Source of the DNA: Clostridiales bacterium
GTDB taxonomy: Bacteria; Bacillota; Clostridia; Lachnospirales; CAG-274
DNA: 12,441 bases
NCBI GenBank assembly: GCA_021202835.1
Contig: JAJQCI010000277.1
Span: 1 to 12,441, forward strand
Reading direction: 5' to 3'
Notes under the pieces: model-generated
Databases searched by the model: none
Told to the model about the DNA's origin: nothing
What the model saw: the letters and a program-made list of their open reading frames with translations, nothing else
In this document: piece after piece, positions 1 to 5,261 of the stretch
Layout: every line of letters starts with the position of its first letter
How positions within the stretch are numbered: the first letter of the stretch is position 1
Program-made: the position numbers and the translations under genes

Positions 1-6
1 CTTTAA

Positions 7-228
7 CACTTTAGAATAAGAAAAACACTTGGAAACTGCAGAGAAGCGGCATTTTTTGTCATACAGCAGGGATACAGAAACGGGAAAAAGGCTACAATAG
101 AAAATGTGGCAAGGATTGGCAAGCATTCCGAATTGTTAAAAATAACAGATGCTCCTTTGGCATATGCCAAGGAACAGGCTGCCAAGTATAATGAAAAACA
201 AAAAGCGGCATTGCCAGTATGGAAGTAA
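7..228 (+). pseudogene. N-terminal fragment of the IS1634-type transposase, out of frame
   Basis: Frame 1 reads without a stop from position 7 to the TAA at 226-228. It encodes a typical IS1634 N-terminal domain: an RIRKT-like start, then FFVIQQGYRNGKK, ENVARIGKHSELL and a helical stretch ending ALPVWK. No ATG, GTG or TTG start is visible in this frame before the conserved part. The rest of the transposase continues in frame 3, so the two parts are separated by a -1 shift. A single lost A near 214-218, or in the A-run at 200-204, would explain it: restoring one base gives ALP followed directly by SMEVKIDF. The copy is probably inactive, though a sequencing error is possible. Confidence 0.6.
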
Positions 229-1802
229 AAATTGACTTTAACGAAAAAATAAAATCAAGCGAAGCTTTGGTTTCCACAAGTAATCAGCTGAATATCGGAT
301 ATTTTTATTTGCAGGAAATCTATCATCAGCTAAATGTGGGAGAGTTTTTCAAACAGGCTGCTGCGGATATGAAAATAACATTTGATCCGAATCTCATAAA
401 CAGATTTTTGGTTCATTCGAGAATTTTAAATCCGGCCTCTAAGCTGAGTACCCATAGACACCTGAACAAATTTTATGAGCAGCCGGAGTTTGAATATGCA
501 CATATTATGAAAACAATGGATATTATGGAGAAAAATTTTGACCAATATATAAGTCATCTTTTTGAAAACAGCAACAAAATCATTCGCAGAGATACGTTGG
601 TGTGTTACTTCGACTGTACAGATTATTACTTTGTAGTTGAAGAGGAAGATGAAAACTATATAGAAGAAGTAACAGGAGAAATCGTAAAGGGTTTGAGAAG
701 GTATGCTGTTTCAAAAGAACACAGGCCGAACCCGATAGTTGAAATGGGATTATTTATGGATGCAAAAGGCATACCTTTGTTGATGTGTATTGCTTCCGGC
801 TCTGACAGTAAGCAAACTCACGCAATTCCACTTGAAGAGAAACTGACTAAAATGTTTCAGGGCAAAAAATTTATATATTGTGTCGATGCCGGTTTGGGAT
901 TCTTTGATATAAGAAAATTTAATTCAATGGGCGGCAGAGTCTTTGTTGTGACCCGATCTGTAAAAAAGCTTTCCGAGGTTATGAAACAGGCGGTTTTCAA
1001 TGATTATGACTATAGACTTTTGTCAAACGACAGACCTGTTTCACTTGAAGCCCTAAAGACCTTTGATAAAACCAATAAAGCAAATTTACCGTTTTATCAG
1101 GACAAAGCCTACAAAATAATCATAGCCGACAGAGCAGTCGACACAGGGTTGTATACCGAAAAGAAATATAAAAACGGCAAGACAAAACCGGTCAAAGCCA
1201 AAGGCTTGCTGAAACAGAAGATAATTATCACCTTTTCAAGAAAAATGATGGAGTATCAAAAAGCTGTGCGCAGCAGGCAAATTGAAAGAGCAAAAAAGCT
1301 TCTTAAAAATATGAACCCTTCAACATACAAAAAAGGACCTCACGACGTCATACGCTTCATAAAAAGGAAATCTGTTTCTAAGTCAAATGATCCTGTTGCC
1401 GATAAGTATTACCTTGACCTAAGTGTAATTGAAGAAGAGGAAAAATACGACGGATTTTATGCTGCTGCAGCCAATTTGGATGACGACGCAGCCACAGTCC
1501 TCAACATAAATGCTCAAAGATACAAAATCGAAGACTGCTTTAGAGTGATGAAAACAACCCTTTCGGCCAGACCCGTCTATCATCAGCTGAGAAAACGCAT
1601 AATCGCCCATTTTATGATCTGCTGCATGGCTTTGCTTGTCCTTCGGCTTTTGAAAACAAAGCTCGACGCAAATGAAAAACACTACACCACTGCAAATATA
1701 ATTGAAACTCTCCAAAATATGGATGTAACTAATGTCATATGTTTATTGCGACAACAAAAATTTTATAAAACAGTAATTCGAGATATTATGATATATAAAT
1801 AA
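219..1802 (+). CDS. IS1634 family transposase (main body, N-terminus split off)
   Basis: This is a 527-residue DDE transposase that would cut and rejoin the ends of its insertion sequence. The catalytic triad can be placed. The first Asp is in YFDCTDYYF (D132, or D135), the second in YCVDAGL (D223), and the Glu in YKIEDCFRVMK (E438). After the Glu comes the usual RPVYHQLRKRIIAHF segment and a hydrophobic helix. The long stretch between D223 and E438 fits the beta-rich insertion of IS4-superfamily enzymes. The ATG at 219 is only the first in-frame start. About 70 N-terminal residues lie upstream in frame 1 (7-228), and no good ribosome binding site precedes 219. The body has no internal stop and keeps its catalytic residues, so the damage looks recent. 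Family assignment is strong; activity is doubtful. Confidence 0.85.
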   Translation: MEVKIDFNEKIKSSEALVSTSNQLNIGYFYLQEIYHQLNVGEFFKQAAADMKITFDPNLINRFLVHSRILNPASKLSTHRHLNKFYEQPEFEYAHIMKTMDIMEKNFDQYISHLFENSNKIIRRDTLVCYFDCTDYYFVVEEEDENYIEEVTGEIVKGLRRYAVSKEHRPNPIVEMGLFMDAKGIPLLMCIASGSDSKQTHAIPLEEKLTKMFQGKKFIYCVDAGLGFFDIRKFNSMGGRVFVVTRSVKKLSEVMKQAVFNDYDYRLLSNDRPVSLEALKTFDKTNKANLPFYQDKAYKIIIADRAVDTGLYTEKKYKNGKTKPVKAKGLLKQKIIITFSRKMMEYQKAVRSRQIERAKKLLKNMNPSTYKKGPHDVIRFIKRKSVSKSNDPVADKYYLDLSVIEEEEKYDGFYAAAANLDDDAATVLNINAQRYKIEDCFRVMKTTLSARPVYHQLRKRIIAHFMICCMALLVLRLLKTKLDANEKHYTTANIIETLQNMDVTNVICLLRQQKFYKTVIRDIMIYK

Positions 1803-1850
1803 GGATAGCAGTAAGGTATTAAATAACCTGTTGCTGTCCTTGTTTATTAT
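1801..1850 (+). terminator. Rho-independent terminator of the transposase gene
   Basis: The left arm starts inside the transposase stop codon. Positions 1801-1810 (AAGGATAGCA) pair with 1832-1841 (TGCTGTCCTT) with one T-G wobble. Two further wobbles, one bulged A and the AGGT/ACCT pairing extend the stem to 1817/1826, leaving an 8-nt loop. A T-rich tail (TTGTTTATTATT) follows. It should keep transposase transcripts out of the operon downstream. Confidence 0.8.
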
Positions 1851-1922
1851 TGAAAATTAATCTCCAATTTTTTGTGTTATAACAAATGTTGTTTATAAAG
1901 AAAAAAATTATGGAAGTGATGA

Positions 1923-1951
1923 TTAACAAGTTCTTCCTTATGTGTTATAAT
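1923..1951 (+). promoter_or_regulatory. SigA-type promoter of the sigma-factor/surface-protein operon
   Basis: TTAACA at 1923-1928 (5 of 6 to the -35 consensus) is followed by exactly 17 nt and a perfect TATAAT at 1946-1951. A TG at 1943-1944 gives an extended -10. Transcription would begin near 1958, leaving a leader of about 50 nt before the ATG at 2007. It is the only strong promoter seen on the + strand upstream of the operon. It is of housekeeping type, not an ECF-type promoter. Confidence 0.75.
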
Positions 1952-2006
1952 TTATTTATAGCTAAGTGATGTCAATTCAGTAACAAGAAAAAGTGAGTTG
2001 AGGCAA

Positions 2007-2501
2007 ATGGACAGTGAAAAGAGAGCGTTTTTAGAAAAATTGTATAATGATTACAGCGAAAGGCTGTATGCTTATGTGTATTGCAGAACCGGGGATTATG
2101 ACCTGTCGATTGATATTGTTTTGGAAACCTATCTTACGGCAGCGGAAAAGATTGATGAGGTATATGACCATCCCAACAGGCTTGGATGGCTTTACAAAAC
2201 GGTGAAATTTAAGACTTTGGAAGCCTGCAGAAAGAAGTATGTAAGTGACGGAAAAAGCGGAAGAAAATATCCTGTTGAGGTTGAGGCTTTGGATGAGCAG
2301 AATGGTAATATTGCCGACGAAAAAGACTGTTTTGAAGAAATTATTGAAAATGATGCTTTTGAGGAATACGGCAAGCTCCTGAGTAAGAGGGAGTTTGAGT
2401 ACATTACATATAGGTATAAAGATGAAAGATATTGCGGAGAAAATGGATATAAGCTATACGAGTGCGACTACGCTGTGGTCGGCTGTAAAGAAGAAACTTA
2501 A
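2007..2501 (+). CDS. ECF-type RNA polymerase sigma factor, frameshifted in region 4
   Basis: This resembles a small extracytoplasmic-function sigma factor that would direct RNA polymerase to envelope genes. Residues about 8-78 fit region 2: FLEKLYNDYSERLYAYV, then the LSIDIVLETYLTAAEK helix and PNRLGWLYKTVKFKTLEACRKK, the usual NxxxWLY...ARKK pattern. An acidic linker (about 79-115) leads into region 4 at YGKLLSKREFEYITYRYKD. The frame then goes wrong: the last roughly 25 residues are not sigma-like, while the missing helix-turn-helix is found in frame 1 up to 2529. ATG 2007 is preferred over TTG 1998, because AAGTGAG (1991-1997) lies 9 nt upstream of the ATG but abuts the TTG. The following membrane-protein gene fits a cognate anti-sigma factor. 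As read, the product would lack -35 recognition. Confidence 0.75.
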   Translation: MDSEKRAFLEKLYNDYSERLYAYVYCRTGDYDLSIDIVLETYLTAAEKIDEVYDHPNRLGWLYKTVKFKTLEACRKKYVSDGKSGRKYPVEVEALDEQNGNIADEKDCFEEIIENDAFEEYGKLLSKREFEYITYRYKDERYCGENGYKLYECDYAVVGCKEET

Positions 2502-2529
2502 AAAATTTAAAAAAAATAAAAAACTTTAA
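2416..2529 (+). pseudogene. Displaced C-terminus (region 4.2) of the sigma factor
   Basis: Frame 1 encodes MKDIAEKMDISYTSATTLWS from 2422, then AVKKKLKKFKKNKKL and a TAA at 2527-2529. This is a good region 4.2 helix-turn-helix with the basic tail common in short clostridial sigma factors. It continues the YRYKD of the upstream frame after a net +1 shift near 2418-2424. The joint YRYK-MKDIAEKM looks a few residues short of the usual spacing, so a small deletion of about 10-11 nt is more likely than a single-base indel. A genuine defect and an assembly error cannot be told apart here. Confidence 0.7.
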
Positions 2530-2571
2530 AAATTATACTGACTTTTTGGGTCGAATTTCACATATATAAGT

Positions 2572-2579
2572 AGGAGGGG
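2572..2579 (+). promoter_or_regulatory. Strong Shine-Dalgarno (AGGAGGGG) of the anti-sigma-like gene
   Basis: AGGAGGGG lies 5 nt before the ATG at 2585 and supports that start. The 55 nt between the sigma-factor tail and this gene hold no convincing second promoter. CTGACT (2538-2543) and TATATA (2563-2568) are separated by 19 nt, which makes a poor match. Confidence 0.7.
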
Positions 2580-2584
2580 TAATT

Positions 2585-3397
2585 ATGCAGAGAAATTTGG
2601 AGAAAGAGGAAAAAATAAAACAGGAGGTCGAAGCACTTAACAGAGAACTTGACGATTTGATTGACAAGGAGGATTTAAGGGAAGAGGATTTTGAAAGAAT
2701 CGATGAAATTAACGCAAGGCTTGAAGAAGTCAATCCTTTGCCCTGTAAATTTCCGAAAAAGGAGGTATGGAAAAAAATCGAAGATAAATACCCGATAAGG
2801 GATATTTCCATTGCAGAAGAAGCCGAAAGCAAAAAGGCTTCGGAAAACAAAAGAGTATTCCGCAGATTTAGACCCGTCGGCATTGCTGCGGTAATAGTTG
2901 TTTTTATATGTGTATGCTCCAACCTTTTTGTCGGTGCGAATAAATTTTCGGGCTATCGTACTGTTTCCGACGAGCTTCTGACAATAAGCGGCAGCGACCC
3001 CGAAGAAAGCGACATTAAAATGTTTTCGTCAATAGCGGAAATTGAGGAATATACGGAAAATGACTTTCTTCTGCCGGAATATTTGCCTGCTGAATATGTG
3101 TTCAGCTATGCTGTTTACTCGAAAACAACAGATTATTCGGTTATTTCTTTTATTTCCGAAGAAAATTTGGATGATGAGCTTATATTTCGCATAAAGCCTG
3201 TGAAAAATGAAGCAAATGACGATATTCAAGAAGAAAACGGCGAAGTTAATGTCATTACCCACAATAACATTTCTTATAATGTTTTTCAGCGAGACGGGGC
3301 TGTTGTCATAGAGTGGGCATACGGCGGATATTTATATGAATTAAATGGAAATATCAATGAAGAAGAGGTTGAAAAAATTGTTGACAGAATAGGATAG
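2585..3397 (+). CDS. Membrane anti-sigma-like protein with DUF4367-like outer domain
   Basis: A 270-residue single-pass membrane protein, probably the partner of the sigma factor just upstream. Residues 1-95 are cytoplasmic and highly charged: a predicted coiled coil (about 4-50, Glu/Lys rich), then FPKKEVWKKIEDKYP. A basic RRFRP stretch precedes the single membrane helix (about 97-117). The outer part (about 145-270) has the DUF4367 layout: a FSSIAEIEEY segment, FLLPEYLPAEYVF, a beta region, and a C-terminal VVIEWAYGGYLYELNG...EEVEKIVDRIG. DUF4367 proteins encoded beside ECF sigma factors are widespread in Clostridia, and a sigma-sequestering role is inferred from that context. The classical zinc-binding anti-sigma motif (HxxxCxxC) is absent. 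A strong ribosome binding site supports the start, and the next gene begins 9 nt downstream. Confidence 0.75.
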   Translation: MQRNLEKEEKIKQEVEALNRELDDLIDKEDLREEDFERIDEINARLEEVNPLPCKFPKKEVWKKIEDKYPIRDISIAEEAESKKASENKRVFRRFRPVGIAAVIVVFICVCSNLFVGANKFSGYRTVSDELLTISGSDPEESDIKMFSSIAEIEEYTENDFLLPEYLPAEYVFSYAVYSKTTDYSVISFISEENLDDELIFRIKPVKNEANDDIQEENGEVNVITHNNISYNVFQRDGAVVIEWAYGGYLYELNGNINEEEVEKIVDRIG

Positions 3398-3406
3398 GAG
3401 GAAATA

Positions 3407-3994
3407 ATGGAAAACGATTCAAAGGGCATCGAACTTAAAATAATTTTTTCATTTGTATTTTGGCTTGCCGCCGTATGTGTGGTTTGCTTTATACTGATAA
3501 GGGGAAATATTTTTTCATTTTCCGGTCTTTTCGGAAGTAATCTTAAAAATCTCCGTTATCAGGAGACAGATACAGCCGGTTGGGAGGACAGCGGCTTTGA
3601 TGCCTATTCAACTGTAAACGAAATGGAAGAATATGCAGGAACAAAATTTACGCTGCCGGGGTGGCTGCCCGATGATTATGCTTTACAGTATGTTATTTAT
3701 TCGAATATTTCGGAGACTGCGGTTATCAGTTTTTCATCGGAAAAGAACGAGGAAAGCTATATTAAAATGCTTGCTGCCCATATAATAGAAAACGATGAAC
3801 ATACAAGCTGGAATTTGTATGTAGAAAAAGACGATACTCCGCCTTACACTCTTATACATAACAACATCGAGTTTGAAGTTTTCGGCAACAACGGTGATAC
3901 GGTTATATGTTGGGATTTTAACGGATATACATATATTTTAAGCGGTGTAATCGATGAAAATGAAGTCAAAAAAATTGTAAACAATATAGGATGA
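3407..3994 (+). CDS. DUF4367-like membrane protein without cytoplasmic sigma-binding domain (copy 2)
   Basis: A 195-residue paralogue of the preceding gene. Only about 9 residues precede a long membrane helix (about 10-31), so nothing of the coiled-coil cytoplasmic domain remains. The outer part carries DSGFDAYSTVNEMEEY, FTLPGWLPDDYAL, YSNISETAVISFSSE, EKDDTPPYTLIHNNI, DTVICWDFNGYTYILSG and EVKKIVNNIG, the same order of motifs as in its neighbours. It is closest to copy 3, sharing the EKDDTPxYT motif and total length. AGGAGG at 3396-3401 lies 5 nt before the ATG and overlaps the previous stop codon, which suggests coupled translation. It could sense, modulate or compete at the outer face of the membrane; it is unlikely to bind the sigma factor directly. 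Confidence 0.7.
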   Translation: MENDSKGIELKIIFSFVFWLAAVCVVCFILIRGNIFSFSGLFGSNLKNLRYQETDTAGWEDSGFDAYSTVNEMEEYAGTKFTLPGWLPDDYALQYVIYSNISETAVISFSSEKNEESYIKMLAAHIIENDEHTSWNLYVEKDDTPPYTLIHNNIEFEVFGNNGDTVICWDFNGYTYILSGVIDENEVKKIVNNIG

Positions 3995-4003
3995 GTGATA
4001 ATT

Positions 4004-4591
4004 ATGTGCGGAAACTTCAATAGAATTTTATTTGGCGGAAATAAACTTATAAAGGCTGTGCTTGCTGTTGTTTTTGCTCTTGCGGTTATAAACATGATTT
4101 CCGGTTTTTTGACAGGTACAAATATAATTTCCGGCTTGAAGATTTTAAACAACAAGCTTAATCTTCGGCATACGGAAACGGAAATAACCGATATGAAGGA
4201 CAGTGGTTTCACCTCCTACTCAACAATAAGCGAGCTTGAAGAAAAATTAGGAATAAGATTTTTACTGCCGGAATATTTGCCGGAGGATTACAGGCTTGAC
4301 AGTGTTTCCCACTCGGATATAACAGGTACGGTTATTATATGCTTTGTATCGGCCGAAAATGACGGAGCGGAAATAAAGCTTATTATACGGCTAATAGAGG
4401 AAGGAAAAAGCATATTTATTGAAAAAGATGATACTCCTGCTTACACAATTACACATAAAAACACAGCATTTAATGTTATGAGCAACAACGGAAGAACGGT
4501 TATCGAATGGGTATATGACGGTTATTCATATATGATAACAGGTATACTTAACGAAAAACAGGTCAAACAAATTGTACGGAATTTAGGTTAA
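4004..4591 (+). CDS. DUF4367-like membrane protein without cytoplasmic sigma-binding domain (copy 3)
   Basis: The third tandem member, also 195 residues from ATG 4004. A short cytoplasmic start (MCGNFNRILFGGNK) leads to a membrane helix (about 15-35). The outer domain has DSGFTSYSTISELEEKLG, LLPEYLPEDYRL, VIICFVSAEND, EKDDTPAYTITHKN, RTVIEWVYDGYSYMITG and KQVKQIVRNLG. A GTG at 3995 is also in frame, but ATG 4004 has AGGATGAG (3988-3995) 8 nt upstream. That ribosome binding site spans the previous stop codon (3992-3994), so translation is probably coupled. A 49-nt gap separates it from the next gene. No function beyond membership in the DUF4367-like group can be read from the sequence. Confidence 0.7.
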   Translation: MCGNFNRILFGGNKLIKAVLAVVFALAVINMISGFLTGTNIISGLKILNNKLNLRHTETEITDMKDSGFTSYSTISELEEKLGIRFLLPEYLPEDYRLDSVSHSDITGTVIICFVSAENDGAEIKLIIRLIEEGKSIFIEKDDTPAYTITHKNTAFNVMSNNGRTVIEWVYDGYSYMITGILNEKQVKQIVRNLG

Positions 4592-4640
4592 AAGGAATTT
4601 TCAGTGGATTGACTAAAATAATGCTTAAGGAGGGATTTCT

Positions 4641-5261
4641 ATGAAAAGGTTTTTTAAAACAGCGGCGGCGATAACTTTGCTGTCGGTTTTGAGCGGCTCA
4701 GTGCAAACCGCTTGGGGTGACAATGGCACAACAACACTTTATAAGGTTTGGATGGAATCGGCGGAAAAGGATTATTCGGAGACGGTTCACGAATACGGTG
4801 TATTCGGCGATTACGGAGTATACATTAACGGAGAAAGAGCTGATTTCGGCGAATACGGCGAGCCGTTTATACTTGAAAACAGCTCCGGTTCAACTCTCTT
4901 TGTTCCCTTTACGCCATTTTTTGAAAGTGTCTGTTCTGAGGTTTATTATTATAAATCATCTGACGGAATTGAAATCGATACCGATATTACCGACAGCACA
5001 CCGCCTTATATGTATGCTTCCGCAGTAAAGGGAAACAGGGAAACCCGGTTTTTTCCGAACAGTTTGGATATAAGCATTTACGTAAATACGGAAACAGGCG
5101 GATATTCCGACGGCGGAATAAGCCTCTCATTTCCCTGCTGCATGGTTGACGGAGTTTTTTATGTTCCCCTTCGGGACAGTCTGAGAGCATATGACGAAAG
5201 CATAGGTATTTGGTGGGACAGTGAGACAAAATCTGTTTATGTAAATGAGGTGTTGTTATGA
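4641..5261 (+). CDS. Secreted protein resembling a copper-amine-oxidase-N/stalk domain
   Basis: A 206-residue exported protein. Residues 1-26 form a signal peptide (MKRFFK, hydrophobic core ITLLSVLSGSV, likely cleavage after TAWG). The mature part resembles the stalk domain (copper amine oxidase N-terminal domain family). YINGERADF near 61-69 and TLFVPFTPFFESV near 85-97 give a first half. MVDGVFYVPLRDSLRAYDES (168-187) and IWWDSETKSVYV (190-201) give a second, with the usual VPLRxxxE...WDxxTKxVxV pattern. These domains occur on clostridial surface proteins, where their role is poorly understood. AAGGAGGG (4627-4634) lies 6 nt before the ATG. The stop overlaps the next start (ATGA at 5258-5261). 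The signal peptide is closely related to that of the gene at 7738. It has no SLH repeat, so it may be released or bound by a partner. Confidence 0.6.
   Translation: MKRFFKTAAAITLLSVLSGSVQTAWGDNGTTTLYKVWMESAEKDYSETVHEYGVFGDYGVYINGERADFGEYGEPFILENSSGSTLFVPFTPFFESVCSEVYYYKSSDGIEIDTDITDSTPPYMYASAVKGNRETRFFPNSLDISIYVNTETGGYSDGGISLSFPCCMVDGVFYVPLRDSLRAYDESIGIWWDSETKSVYVNEVLL

Larger units (their letters stand above)
1..1850 (+). mobile_element. IS1634-type insertion sequence, left end outside window
   Basis: The stretch carries a transposase of the IS1634 group of the IS4 superfamily and ends with its terminator hairpin. The left end lies outside the window, so neither terminal inverted repeats nor a target duplication can be recognised. 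The right boundary is therefore a guess placed just after the terminator. The element stands directly upstream of the promoter of the sigma-factor operon. Confidence 0.6.

Noticed and set aside
196..205. Programmed -1 frameshifting signal in the transposase (A-AAA-G)
   Set aside because: The A-run is present, but the N-terminal part also lacks a start codon here, no stimulatory hairpin was recognised, and IS1634 enzymes are normally made from one frame. Simple decay fits better.
1851..1997. Riboswitch or structured leader before the sigma factor
   Set aside because: The leader after the likely start site is only about 50 nt and AT-rich, with no recognisable aptamer or terminator.
4717..5028. 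103-codon + strand frame inside the stalk-domain gene
   Set aside because: The overlapping frame has a signal peptide, a strong ribosome binding site and domain similarity; this one has none of these.
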